Source of the DNA: DASRDR01 sp035550795
Lineage (GTDB): Bacteria > Methylomirabilota > Methylomirabilia > Rokubacteriales > DASRDR01
Length of the DNA: 64,000 bases
Assembly (NCBI GenBank): GCA_035550795.1
Contig: DASZOL010000111.1
Location: 62,001-126,000, forward strand
Reading direction: 5' to 3'
Shown here: in pieces, positions 24,611 to 33,325 of the stretch
Position numbering within the stretch: the first letter of the stretch is position 1
How the letters are laid out: each line of letters starts with the position of its first letter
Notes under the pieces: model-generated
What the model was told of the DNA's origin: nothing
The model's database searches: none
What the model saw: the letters and a program-made list of their open reading frames with translations, nothing else
Made by a program: the position numbers and the translations under genes

Positions 24611-25331
24611 CGAGCGTCGCCAGGCGATCACCCGCGTCGTCGATGCCTACGATGATCGGGTGATCCGTACCTACTCCCGGGCGCGCTTCCTCATCCTCCG
24701 GCAGCGATTCCTCGATGAGATCGGCCAGTACCTACCGGGCTCGGGGGACGTGCTGGACCTGGGCTGCGGCTTCGGACTCTTCTCCCTCTACTATGCCCAG
24801 ATCCTGCCCGGCCTGCAGTTCCACGGTGTCGACTTGGACGCGCGGCGCATCGGTATGGCTCGGAAGGCGGCCCAGCGGCTGGGCCTGACGAACGTCGAGT
24901 ACGTCGTGGGCGACGCGCGGAGCTTCCGTGCTGGGAAGACGTACGCCGGCGCTTACATGCTGGACATCGTCCACCATGTGGAGCCCGAGGCCGTGCGGCC
25001 CCTGCTCGCCGAGTTGCACGGGGGCCTCGCGCCGGGCGGGTGCCTCCTCGTGAAGGACGTCGACACACACCCTGTCTGGAAGCGCTGGTTCACGCACGCG
25101 CTGGATCTGCTGATGAGCCCGGGCAGCCCGCCGCACTACTGGGCGGCCGAATCGCTCCAGGCGGCGCTCGAGGAGGTGGGCTTCCAGGTCGTCCGGCACT
25201 CGATGATCGACTTCCTTCCGTACCCCCACGTGCTGTACGTCTGCCGCAAGCCTGGTGCCTGGGAGCGGTCAGGCAGTGGGTCGGTCCAGGTTCCCGGCAT
25301 CGAGGGGGGGAGCGGAGAGCGCGTCCTTTAG
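24570..25331 (+). CDS. class I SAM-dependent methyltransferase
   Basis: A 253-residue cytoplasmic enzyme. Motif I VLDLGCGFGLFS (about 62-73), motif II GVDLDARRI, motif III VVGDARSF and motif IV region MLDIVHHVEP are all present. The substrate is not evident; the 41-nt overlap with the GT-C gene, with GGAGGAGGG as ribosome binding site inside it, shows strong coupling and suggests a lipid-linked or polysaccharide acceptor. The 3' end overlaps the convergent dehydratase by 63 nt. Confidence 0.88.
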   Translation: MATGFTRGGREAGSERRQAITRVVDAYDDRVIRTYSRARFLILRQRFLDEIGQYLPGSGDVLDLGCGFGLFSLYYAQILPGLQFHGVDLDARRIGMARKAAQRLGLTNVEYVVGDARSFRAGKTYAGAYMLDIVHHVEPEAVRPLLAELHGGLAPGGCLLVKDVDTHPVWKRWFTHALDLLMSPGSPPHYWAAESLQAALEEVGFQVVRHSMIDFLPYPHVLYVCRKPGAWERSGSGSVQVPGIEGGSGERVL

Positions 25332-26312
25332 GATGGGGAGCGTCGCGTTGGCTCCGGTCAGGACGAGGACCACGCGCTGCCCACGGAGGTCGCTCCGGCG
25401 AGCCCAGGCGGCCGCCAGGGCCGCGGCTCCGGCCGGCTCCACGAGGACGTGGGCGTGCTCGACGAGCGCGCGGAGCGCCTGGAGCAGAGCGGCGTCGGGA
25501 ACGGTGACGGCGTCGTCGACCCAGGTCCAGAGACCCTCCAGCGCGAGGCGGGCGGGGACCCGGCACACCAGGCCGTCGGCGACCGTGTCGATGGCCCGCT
25601 CCAGTGGGTGCCGGGCGTGAAAGCTCTCGACCATCGCGGGTGAACCGGAGGACTGGACCGCGACCACGCGGGCGCGAGGCTGGAGGCCCTTGAGGCCGAC
25701 GGCGCAGCCGACCGCGAGCGTGCCGCTGCCCATCGGCACGAGCAGCGTGCCGACCTCCGGAAGGCGCTCGGCGATCTCGAGGCCGATGGTGCCGGCTCCC
25801 TCCATGACGTCGAGGCTCTCGCCGTCATCGACGAAGAGGAGGTGGTGCGCGGCGGCGAATCGCTGAGCGTCGTCCTTGGCCTCGTCGAGGTCCGCGCCCC
25901 CTTCGTGGATGGTCGCGCCCAGCGCCTCGATCATCCTCCGCTTCACCGGGCTAGCCCCGAGTGGCAGGAAGACGTGGGCCGCCATCCCCATTGCCCGCGC
26001 CGCGTACGCGACGCCCTGTCCGTGGTTCCCCGTCGAGGACGTGACCGCTCCGGCGGCGGCACCGGCTTCCCGAGCCCGCAGGAGCGCCGTCAGTGCGCCG
26101 CGGAGCTTGAACGACGCGATCGGGCTCACGGTCTCGTTCTTGAGCCACACCTCGGCGGCCAATGCCCGCGAGAGGAGCTCGGAGCGCACGAGCGGGGTCT
26201 CGGCCGCGTGGGGGCGGAGCGCGATGCGGGCCCGCTCGATCCCAGTCAGGTGGGGAAGCCGGAGCAGGGTGCGCGGCTTTGGCCGGTGCGCTGCGCCGGT
26301 CGCCTCGTCCAT
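25269..26312 (-). CDS. threonine/serine dehydratase-type PLP enzyme
   Basis: A 347-residue fold-type II PLP enzyme. The Schiff-base lysine is in SFKLRGA, the substrate loop is SSTGNHGQGVA and the phosphate-binding loop is PMGSGTLAVG. Length fits the catalytic core of threonine ammonia-lyase without the C-terminal ACT-type regulatory domain, so a catabolic threonine/serine deaminase or a hydroxyaspartate dehydratase is likely. An acyl-CoA ligase gene lies 15 nt upstream in the same direction. Confidence 0.87.
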   Translation of the reverse strand: MDEATGAAHRPKPRTLLRLPHLTGIERARIALRPHAAETPLVRSELLSRALAAEVWLKNETVSPIASFKLRGALTALLRAREAGAAAGAVTSSTGNHGQGVAYAARAMGMAAHVFLPLGASPVKRRMIEALGATIHEGGADLDEAKDDAQRFAAAHHLLFVDDGESLDVMEGAGTIGLEIAERLPEVGTLLVPMGSGTLAVGCAVGLKGLQPRARVVAVQSSGSPAMVESFHARHPLERAIDTVADGLVCRVPARLALEGLWTWVDDAVTVPDAALLQALRALVEHAHVLVEPAGAAALAAAWARRSDLRGQRVVLVLTGANATLPILKDALSAPPLDAGNLDRPTA

Positions 26313-26327
26313 GAACTCCTCCTCGGG

Positions 26328-27998
26328 TCAGGGGATGCCGTCGAGGAGGCGGAGCGCGTCCTCGCGGAGCTGCGCCCGTTGCGCCTTGTCGCCGTGCGGC
26401 CCCGGCGTGCGCGGCACATCCGGGACGATCCAGACGTGGCGCGGGACCTTATAACCGGCCAGACGCTCCCGGCAGTGGGCGGTGATCTCTGCTTCGGTGA
26501 CGACGGCCCCCGGTCGCCCGATTACGAATGCCACGGGCACCTCGCCGAGGCGCCGGTCGGGGACCCCGACCACGAAGGCCTGCGCGAGCTTCGGATGGGC
26601 TGCGAGAAACGCTTCGATCTCGGCGGGCGCGACCATCTGGTGGCCGATCCGGAGCGTTTCCTTGAGCCGTCCGAGGAAGAACACGCGACCGGCGCCGTCG
26701 CGGACGGCGAGGTCGCCGGTGTGGAGCCACCCGTCGGGGTCGATCGCCGCGCGCGTCTCCTCCGGCTTCTCGTGGTAGCCCTGCGTGACCTGTGGGCCGC
26801 GAAGGAGAAGCTCTCCGGGCTCGCCGGGAGGACCGTCCGCTCCGCTGCCAGGATCAACGACGCGGGCTGCGAGTCCCTCCGCGGGGAGGCCGCCCGCCCG
26901 CCGCCGGAGCTCGATCGGATCGTCGGGCGAGGAGCACAGGGCGAGCGCGTTCACCTCCGTCATGCCGTAGGGCTGGACGGCCCCTGCCATCCCGAGGCGG
27001 CCGACGACCTCATCGAACAGCCCGTTTCGCCCGCCTCCCGTCATCGCCACGGCACCGCCTCGGAGCGAGGAGCGGTCATGCTGATCGAGCTCCGGATGAT
27101 CCAGGACGGCGGTGAGCATCGAATCGACGGCGTTCCAGAGCGTGATCCGTTCCGCCTCGATCAGGTGGATGGCCGCGCGCGGGTCGAAGCCATCGGTGAC
27201 CACGAGCGCGGCGCCGTGACTCCACGTCATGAGGGGGGTCACGATGCCGCCCCACGTTCCGGAGAACGGCAGCGTGTGAAGCACCCGGTCCCGCTCTGAC
27301 AGCCCGAGCCGCTCGCCCGAGGCGAAGGCGTGAGGCACTGCGTTCTCGTGGCTGATCATCGCTCCCTTCGGGAAGGCCGTCGTGCCGGACGTGTACAGGA
27401 GTGTGAAGACTCGATCGGGCGTGACGAGCGGCCGGCGCGCGCGGAGAGAGGCGTCCAGAAGAGGGTCGTTCCCCGCCTCCAGCACGTCCGCGTACCGGAA
27501 CGTCCCCGCGTAGGCGTCGTCCGCGAGACACACGATGCGGCGGAGGCGTGGAAAGCGCTCGAAGCCGAGCTGATCGGGATCCCTGGCATGGAGGCGCGGC
27601 AGCACCGCGGCCAGGCGCTCGAGGTAGTCGGCGGAGCCGGCATGGTCCTGGAGCACGAGGGCGGTCGCACCGGACTGACGCAGGGCATAGTCCAGTTCGT
27701 GTGCCCGATGACGCGCGTTGACGGCCACGAGCACGGCGCCGATCCGCGCGACAGCGTGCTGGACGAGGAGCCACTCGGGCCGGTTCGGCATCCAGAGGGC
27801 GACCTTGTCGTCGGGCTCGACGCCGAGCGCCAGGAGTCCGCGGGCGCAGCGCTCCACCTCGCCCGGGAGGTCAGCATAGAGAAGCCGGCGGCCGGGGAAG
27901 ACGAGCGCCTCGCGGCCCGCGTGGCGGCACGCGACGTCGTCGAGCATCGACGACAGGGTCGCGTCGCGGTACCGGTTGCCCGCGGCGTAACCGGCCAT
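26328..27998 (-). CDS. acyl-CoA synthetase, long/medium chain (FadD-like)
   Basis: A 556-residue AMP-forming ligase. Visible motifs are YTSGTTAFPKGA (P-loop), the PYGMTEVN Mg/adenine motif, the HTGDLAV hinge Asp and FFLGRLKETLRIG. The usual catalytic lysine motif near the C-terminus is altered: the end reads TPGPHGDKAQRAQLRE instead of P-x-x-TGK-x-x, so the Lys is preserved in a degenerate context. The ATG at 27998 gives the canonical N-terminus; ATGs at 28016 and 28034 are alternatives that would overlap the divergent gene. Confidence 0.88.
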   Translation of the reverse strand: MAGYAAGNRYRDATLSSMLDDVACRHAGREALVFPGRRLLYADLPGEVERCARGLLALGVEPDDKVALWMPNRPEWLLVQHAVARIGAVLVAVNARHRAHELDYALRQSGATALVLQDHAGSADYLERLAAVLPRLHARDPDQLGFERFPRLRRIVCLADDAYAGTFRYADVLEAGNDPLLDASLRARRPLVTPDRVFTLLYTSGTTAFPKGAMISHENAVPHAFASGERLGLSERDRVLHTLPFSGTWGGIVTPLMTWSHGAALVVTDGFDPRAAIHLIEAERITLWNAVDSMLTAVLDHPELDQHDRSSLRGGAVAMTGGGRNGLFDEVVGRLGMAGAVQPYGMTEVNALALCSSPDDPIELRRRAGGLPAEGLAARVVDPGSGADGPPGEPGELLLRGPQVTQGYHEKPEETRAAIDPDGWLHTGDLAVRDGAGRVFFLGRLKETLRIGHQMVAPAEIEAFLAAHPKLAQAFVVGVPDRRLGEVPVAFVIGRPGAVVTEAEITAHCRERLAGYKVPRHVWIVPDVPRTPGPHGDKAQRAQLREDALRLLDGIP

Positions 27999-28002
27999 GG
28001 AG

Positions 28003-28008
28003 TAGAAT
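28003..28008 (+). promoter_or_regulatory. -10 element, probable leaderless promoter
   Basis: TAGAAT ends exactly 6 nt before the ATG at 28015, in the short gap between two divergent genes. No ribosome binding site. Confidence 0.45.
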
Positions 28009-28014
28009 TGTCGC

Positions 28015-28410
28015 ATGGATCCGCCTCTCGACACCGCGCTCGAGCGCGCGTACTACATCTACCTCACGACCTACGGTGCCTCCGGCAGGTGCGGGACCGT
28101 GCCCGTCTGGTGCTGGTATGACGGTCAGCACGCCTACTTCACGACCCAGCGCGAGAGCCTGAAGGCGCGGCGCATCCGCGAGACGGGGCACGCGACCGTC
28201 CACGTCGGGACGAAGGACGGCCCCCGCTTCGAGGCTCGGGCCGAGTGGTTCGACGGGCGTCCGGACATCGAGTCGGCGCTCCTGCGTGCGTACCGCCGGA
28301 AGTACTGGCTTCTGGTCCCGCTGTGGATGGGCCGATACATCCGGCGGGGGCTCGGCACCGGCAAGAGCGTGCTGGTCCGCCTCACGCCGCTGCCCGCCAC
28401 GGCGACCTGA
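28015..28410 (+). CDS. pyridoxamine-phosphate-oxidase-fold flavoprotein
   Basis: A 131-residue split-beta-barrel protein of the PNPOx-like superfamily: the strand pair TVPVWCWYDGQHAYFTTQ (about 28-45), followed by SLKARRIRETGHATVHVG (flavin phosphate contacts K/R), is the family signature. Members bind FMN or F420 and act as small oxidoreductases or haem/flavin binders. It is divergently transcribed from the acyl-CoA ligase. Confidence 0.82.
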   Translation: MDPPLDTALERAYYIYLTTYGASGRCGTVPVWCWYDGQHAYFTTQRESLKARRIRETGHATVHVGTKDGPRFEARAEWFDGRPDIESALLRAYRRKYWLLVPLWMGRYIRRGLGTGKSVLVRLTPLPATAT

Positions 28411-28862
28411 GCCCGTCCCGCGACCATGCGCCTCCCCGACTGCGCGCGCAGGCTCCCGACCGGCCTGTCAGTGGCCGCGCCGGTGGGCCCGATCGGCGGC
28501 CCGTTCATCCCGGCGTCGAGCTAGCGGCGGCCCCGGGGTCGCGGCCGCGCGAGCCTCCGCTGCGCTCCGCCGTCGTGGAGAGGTTGGGTGGGCGGAGGAG
28601 GCTCCCCGCGAGACCGTCGCCGCCCGCATCCCCGTCGATCCGGCGGCTGGCGCGAGCGTGGCCGCCCGTGCCCTTCTGTCGTCCTCCACTGGCGCGCCCT
28701 TCGTCGGATGAGCCGCCCATCGGCGCTTGTCGAGGGCTTCGAAGGGCAACGCTTCGAGCTCTGGCGCCTGACGCCGCGAGCGGTCGCGCTCCCCGCCCTT
28801 CCGCGCCGGGGACTCCCGGGGGCCGTTGACAGGCTGATGGTCGGGTCCCTACGGTATTGGCC
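28411..28862. other. 452-bp non-coding stretch
   Basis: No open frame here has a convincing start, composition or similarity on either strand. The last 37 nt contain the promoter of the histidine kinase gene. The rest is GC-rich sequence with short inverted repeats and I see nothing else definable. Confidence 0.55.
28826..28855 (+). promoter_or_regulatory. sigma70-type promoter of the hybrid kinase, leaderless geometry
   Basis: A perfect TTGACA (28826-28831), an 18-nt spacer, TACGGT (28850-28855) and 7 nt to the ATG at 28863. No Shine-Dalgarno sequence. Confidence 0.6.
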
Positions 28863-30662
28863 ATGACCGAGGCCGGGTTCGAGGAGCTGTCACGTGCTCA
28901 CGAGCGAACGAAGGCCGATCTCGCTCGAGCGACGCGAGAGCTCCGCGAGCTCATCGGCATCGGCGTCCGGCTCGCCGCGGAGCGCGACAGCGACGCGCTC
29001 CTCGATCTGATCCTGACGACGGCCCGCGAGATCACATGGAGTGACGCCGGGGCCCTCTACCTCGTGGACACGGACGTAACGGGCACGCGCTGTCTTCGGT
29101 CGATGCTGGTGCAGAACGACAGCCTCCCGGTGGCGGCGGAGGAGCACTCGATCCCGATCGATTCCCAGAGCTTGCCAGGGCACGCGGCCATGAGCGGCCA
29201 GGTGATCAACCTTCCCGACGCCTCCGCGCCCGCCTCCGCGTCGCCATCCACGATCGACCACGCGATGGACTGGCATACGAGCTACCGCGCGGAGTCCATG
29301 CTCGTGGTGCCCATGAAGACGCCCAAGGGCGAGGTTCTGGGCGTGCTGCAGCTGATGAACCGGAGGCCCGAACGGAGCCGGCGCTTCGCGTCGCTCGACG
29401 ACGTCTCCCGGCATGCCGTCTCGTACTCCGCACGCTCGCAGGACCTGGCGATGGCCCTGGCCGCCCAGGGAGCGGTCGCCCTCGAGAACAGCCGGCTCTA
29501 CGCCGAGCTCCGCACCGCCCTGGCCACGGTCGAGCAGTCGCAGCAGCGCATCATCAGGAGCGAGCGCCTCCGGGCGCTGGGCGAGATGGCGGGCGGGGTG
29601 GCCCACGACTTCAACAATGTCCTGGCGGTGGTCATCGGCCGCGCCCAGCTCCTGCAGCGCCAGATCGAGGCGCCCGACCTGCGCCGGCAGCTGGCGATCA
29701 TCGAGCACGTCGCCCAGGACGGAGCCCAGACGGTGCGCCGCATCCAGGAGTTCGCTCGCATGCGCCGGACGCGGCCCTGGCAGCATGTCGACGTCAACGA
29801 GGTCGTCCGCGTGGTGGTCGAGGCGACCCGACCGCGCTGGAGCGACCAGGCCCAGGCGCGCGCGGTCACGTACGCCATGCAGCTTGACCTGCGACCGGTG
29901 CCGCCGGTGACCGGCGACCCGGCCGAGCTCCGCGAGACCTTGCTGAACCTGCTCTTCAATGCGCTCGACGCGATGCCCCAGGGGGGGGGCCTCACGTTCT
30001 CGACGGGGGTCGAGGGGGACCGCGTGGTGTGCGTGGTCGCGGACACGGGCGTCGGCATGAGCGAGGAGGTGCGACAGCGCTGCTTCGAGCCGTTCTTCAC
30101 GACGAAGGCGGAGCAGGGGACCGGGCTCGGCCTGTCGATCGTGTACGGCATCGTGACGCGGCACGGGGGAGAGATCGAGGTCTGGAGCCGACTCGGCGAG
30201 GGAAGCCGGTTCACCGTCCGGCTCCCGGTCGGGGCGGAGGGGCCGCCGCCGGCGCCCCGGCCGCCCTCGCCGCGCCCTGGCCGGAGCGCGCGGATCCTCT
30301 TGGTGGAGGACGAGATCGCGGTGCGGGAGGTTTTCGTCGACATCCTCGCGGGCCAGGGGCACGAGATCGTGGTCTGCGAGGACGGGGCGTCGGCCCTGTC
30401 GCGCCTCGGCGGCCCGGCGTTCGACCTGGCGCTCATCGACCTGTCGATGCCCGGCCTCTCGGGCTGGGACGTGGCGAAGGGTCTCCGTGCGGCCCAGCCG
30501 GACGTCCCGATCGCGCTGGTCACGGGCTGGGGGGACCAGATCGACCTCGAAGATGCGCGTACGCGGGGGATCGACTACCTCATGGCCAAGCCCTTCAACG
30601 TCGACGACATGACGAGACTCGTGGCCGGCGTTCTCGCGAAGGAACCTCGGGACAACTGGTGA
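28863..30662 (+). CDS. hybrid histidine kinase: GAF-HisKA-HATPase-REC
   Basis: A 599-residue soluble sensor: an N-terminal coiled coil, a GAF domain (about 30-210), a coiled coil (212-236), a dimerisation domain with the phospho-acceptor His in GGVAHDFNN (H248), a HATPase domain (N-box N366; DTGVGM G1 box 394-399; TGLGLSIV G2 box 420-427) and a C-terminal receiver (acidic E482/D483, phospho-acceptor D526 in LIDLSMPG, K576 in AKPF). No membrane helix, so the signal is cytoplasmic and sensed by GAF. There is no DNA-binding output. A G9 run lies inside the coding sequence at 29981-29989. The next gene starts 20 nt downstream. Confidence 0.93.
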   Translation: MTEAGFEELSRAHERTKADLARATRELRELIGIGVRLAAERDSDALLDLILTTAREITWSDAGALYLVDTDVTGTRCLRSMLVQNDSLPVAAEEHSIPIDSQSLPGHAAMSGQVINLPDASAPASASPSTIDHAMDWHTSYRAESMLVVPMKTPKGEVLGVLQLMNRRPERSRRFASLDDVSRHAVSYSARSQDLAMALAAQGAVALENSRLYAELRTALATVEQSQQRIIRSERLRALGEMAGGVAHDFNNVLAVVIGRAQLLQRQIEAPDLRRQLAIIEHVAQDGAQTVRRIQEFARMRRTRPWQHVDVNEVVRVVVEATRPRWSDQAQARAVTYAMQLDLRPVPPVTGDPAELRETLLNLLFNALDAMPQGGGLTFSTGVEGDRVVCVVADTGVGMSEEVRQRCFEPFFTTKAEQGTGLGLSIVYGIVTRHGGEIEVWSRLGEGSRFTVRLPVGAEGPPPAPRPPSPRPGRSARILLVEDEIAVREVFVDILAGQGHEIVVCEDGASALSRLGGPAFDLALIDLSMPGLSGWDVAKGLRAAQPDVPIALVTGWGDQIDLEDARTRGIDYLMAKPFNVDDMTRLVAGVLAKEPRDNW

Positions 30663-30682
30663 CCGACGAGAGGAGCGATCAG

Positions 30683-31054
30683 ATGGCGTGCGAGCGCATG
30701 GCGAGCGTGCTGGTGGGGCTGATCCTCGGGTGGACCGGGACGGCGTTTGCCCAGGAGACGGCGTGGATCCACGTGGCCGTGGAGACACGGGGGGCGACCG
30801 GCGAGCAGGTCAGCACCTTCCGGGCCTTCACCACCTCGGATCAGGCAGGTACCAAGCGGATCTCGGTCCCACGGCTGTGCGTCAAGGGCATCGCCCACCG
30901 GGTCGAGGAAAAGTGCGTGGAGAACGCGGAGTCGGTCGAGCTGGTCGAGCGCACCAGCGGGCTGCCGGGGGTGGGCAGCCTCTGTGTCCAGGCGGTCGCG
31001 TCGGCCGAATCCAAGGTCGGCCCCCTGTCAGCCACGGCGCGCGCCTGCCCCTGA
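30683..31054 (+). CDS. small secreted four-cysteine protein, unknown
   Basis: A 123-residue protein: signal peptide (about 1-23, ending TAFAQ) and a mature beta-rich domain of about 100 residues with four cysteines, enough for two disulfides. AGAGGAG lies 7 nt before the ATG at 30683; a GTG at 30659 overlapping the kinase stop (GTGA) is an alternative but would put a polar extension before the signal. It is in the same transcription unit as the hybrid kinase. No family recognised. Confidence 0.68.
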   Translation: MACERMASVLVGLILGWTGTAFAQETAWIHVAVETRGATGEQVSTFRAFTTSDQAGTKRISVPRLCVKGIAHRVEEKCVENAESVELVERTSGLPGVGSLCVQAVASAESKVGPLSATARACP

Positions 31055-31081
31055 CGGCCGCGACCGGCGCCCGATCCGGCG

Positions 31082-31960
31082 CTACTGGAGGCGGTAGAGC
31101 CTCGCTGCGTTCGCGTAGGCGATCCGCTCGGCCGAGGCCGGCGGAAGCTCCCCGAGGATCCGGCGGGTCCAGCCCATCAGTCGATCCAGCATCGCCGGGG
31201 CGAAGAGGGACGCCGCCCAGAGATCGATGCCCGCGAGGAAGCGCTCCGCGCGCTCGGTGAGCAGGTCCCGCCACCCAGCGCCCAGGGAGCCCGCTTCCGT
31301 GGCCAGCGCCGGCGTGCGCAAGAAGTGCATGCCGGAGACGTCGACGTGGAGGTTGTCGTGGCGCGCGAGCAGTCCGGCGAGGACGCCGGGGGTCGCGCTC
31401 CCCCCGTGGGCCAGGACGATCACCGCCTTCCGGTTCTGCGTCAACGCGGCTTCCAGCTCGGGGACCAGCCCGTCCGTCAGCTCGTCGTGGATCACGAACG
31501 GCATGCCGTGGCCGGCGCAGACGTCGAGGAGCGCCCGGAAGGGCGGCCCGTCGACGGCGCGGCGGATCTTGCGGGACGCCTGGTGGACGTGGATCTCGCC
31601 GGCCCCGCGGTAGCGACCGCTCCCGAGCTCCCGCTCGAGCCGGCGAGCCGCGTCGGGGGCGAGAGGGTCGGGCACGGGCGCCACCGCGACGACGCGGTCC
31701 GGATGGCGCTCGGCCGCCCTCGCGATCCACGTCGCGTCGTCCTTCTGGACGCCCCCGACCCCCAGGAGCGCGACCCTCGAGATCCGGTAGCGGTCCATCC
31801 CCGCGATCAGCGGCTGGATCGCCTCCGGCGCGTACAGGTGGGAGTGGGCGTCGATGAGCGGGCCCGCATAAGGGGCCGCGCTCGAGGCGGGGCGGACCGG
31901 AAGGAGCCCGAACGCGAGCGCACTGAGGACGGCGCGACGGCTCGGTCTACAGCAGGACAC
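31082..31960 (-). CDS. Tat-exported amidohydrolase (TIM-barrel metal hydrolase)
   Basis: A 292-residue amidohydrolase-2 family enzyme. The N-terminus carries an SRRAVLSALAF twin-arginine-like signal with cleavage near residue 28. The metal motif is DAHSHL (H39, H41), with further histidines in EIHVHQ, FVIHDE and VLAHGG, and a late Asp in AGIDLWA. The family hydrolyses or decarboxylates cyclic or aromatic substrates; the export signal implies a periplasmic substrate. The start is GTG at 31960. Confidence 0.83.
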   Translation of the reverse strand: MSCCRPSRRAVLSALAFGLLPVRPASSAAPYAGPLIDAHSHLYAPEAIQPLIAGMDRYRISRVALLGVGGVQKDDATWIARAAERHPDRVVAVAPVPDPLAPDAARRLERELGSGRYRGAGEIHVHQASRKIRRAVDGPPFRALLDVCAGHGMPFVIHDELTDGLVPELEAALTQNRKAVIVLAHGGSATPGVLAGLLARHDNLHVDVSGMHFLRTPALATEAGSLGAGWRDLLTERAERFLAGIDLWAASLFAPAMLDRLMGWTRRILGELPPASAERIAYANAARLYRLQ

Positions 31961-31966
31961 GGTCCG

Positions 31967-31996
31967 AGCCTACGGGACGTCCGGCGCAGCTGTCAA
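31967..31996 (-). promoter_or_regulatory. promoter of the amidohydrolase, leaderless geometry
   Basis: On the minus strand: perfect TTGACA (31996-31991), 18-nt spacer, TAGGCT (31972-31967), then 6 nt to the GTG at 31960. Confidence 0.55.
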
Positions 31997-32046
31997 ACGG
32001 CCCGCGTCGCGGCCCGCGTCGCGCGCTTCTTCCGACAGGGCCCGGC

Positions 32047-32052
32047 TATACT
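32047..32052 (+). promoter_or_regulatory. -10 element of the acyl-CoA dehydrogenase gene
   Basis: TATACT lies 15 nt upstream of the ATG at 32068; the gap contains a GGGGAG ribosome binding site. The leader would be about 8 nt. Confidence 0.4.
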
Positions 32053-32067
32053 GGCTGGGGAGCCGTC

Positions 32068-33237
32068 ATGGACTTTTCGCTCACCGAGGCCCAAGCCGAG
32101 ATCCGCCGCCAAGTGGCCGTCCTCGCCCGCGGCTTCGGCTGGGAGTACTGGCGCGAGAAGGATCGGAAGGCCGAGTATCCCACCGAGTTCGTGCAAGCCT
32201 TCGGGGACGCGGGGTGGCTGGGGCTCGCGATCCCGGAGGCATACGGGGGGGCGGGCCTCGGAGTGACCGAGGCGGTGCTCATGCTCGAGGCCATCTGTGC
32301 CTCCGGCGCGGGCCTGTCGGGCGCCTCCCCGGTCCACTTCGCCGTCTTTCCACCCATGCCGATCATCCGCTACGGGAGCGAGGGGCTGCGGCGGCGCGTC
32401 CTGCCCGAGATCGCAGCCGGGCGACTCAGCCTGGCCTTCGGCGTCACGGAGCCGAATGCCGGAACGGACACGAGCCGCATCCAGACGACGGCTCGCCGGG
32501 ACGGGAACGGCTGGATCGTGACCGGCCGAAAGGTCTGGACGTCGAACGCTCGGCACTCCGCCAAGATGCTGCTGCTCGCCCGCACGACCCCCTACGAGGC
32601 GCTCGGCGCGCGCAAGCTGGACGGGCTCACGCTCTTCGTGGCCGACCTGGACCCGGCCGCCGTGGAGATCCGCGAGATCGAGAAGCTCGGACGGGCCGCC
32701 GTGGACTCGAACGAGCTGATCATCGACGGGCTCAGGGTGGCGGACGAGGACGTGGTGGGGGAGGTCGGGTGCGGCTTCGACTACCTCCTGCACTCGCTCA
32801 ACCCGGAGCGCATCCTCGTCGCTGGCGAGGCGGTCGGGATCGGGCGGGTGGCCCTGGAGCGGGCGGCCGCCTATGCGCGCGAGCGGATCGTCTTCGACCG
32901 GCCGATTGGCCAGAACCAGGGTGTCGCGCACCCCCTGGCGCTCGCCTGGGCGCATCTCGAGGGAGCCTGGCAGGTGACACTCCGCGCAGCCTGGCTGGTC
33001 GACCACGGCCAACCGTGCGGTGCGGAGGCGAATGCGGCGAAGGTCCTCGGCGCGGAGGCCGGCTTCGAGGCGGCCGACGCCGCGCTCCAGACCTTCGGCG
33101 GATTCGGGTACGCCAGGGAGTTCGACGTGGAGCGTCTCTGGCGGGAGGTCCGGCTCTACAAGATCGCGCCGGTCTCCCAGCAGATGGCGCTCAACTACCT
33201 GGCCGAGCGAGTGCTCGGCCTTCCCAAGTCCTATTGA
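32068..33237 (+). CDS. acyl-CoA dehydrogenase
   Basis: A 389-residue flavoenzyme. Motifs: YGGAGLGVTEAVL near residue 55, FGVTEPNAGTDTSR (FAD/substrate loop, about 127-140), VTGRKVWTSNA and the C-terminal FGGFGYAREFDVERLWRE region. It lacks the usual late catalytic Glu context seen in the dehydrogenase at 9217; in many family members the base lies in helix G instead, so activity is still likely. Substrate unknown. Divergent from the amidohydrolase. Confidence 0.9.
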   Translation: MDFSLTEAQAEIRRQVAVLARGFGWEYWREKDRKAEYPTEFVQAFGDAGWLGLAIPEAYGGAGLGVTEAVLMLEAICASGAGLSGASPVHFAVFPPMPIIRYGSEGLRRRVLPEIAAGRLSLAFGVTEPNAGTDTSRIQTTARRDGNGWIVTGRKVWTSNARHSAKMLLLARTTPYEALGARKLDGLTLFVADLDPAAVEIREIEKLGRAAVDSNELIIDGLRVADEDVVGEVGCGFDYLLHSLNPERILVAGEAVGIGRVALERAAAYARERIVFDRPIGQNQGVAHPLALAWAHLEGAWQVTLRAAWLVDHGQPCGAEANAAKVLGAEAGFEAADAALQTFGGFGYAREFDVERLWREVRLYKIAPVSQQMALNYLAERVLGLPKSY

Positions 33238-33325
33238 CCGGCAAGGGCGCTGGGGGCACCCGACGACTCCACCTTCCGGCCCGGGCCCCGCTGATGACGG
33301 AGGCGGCGCCCGCCGTCTGACTGGC

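Noticed and set aside
28588..28866. Possible small gene before the hybrid kinase
   Set aside because: It overlaps the kinase promoter and start, has no ribosome binding site, and its product is arginine/proline-rich with no domain.
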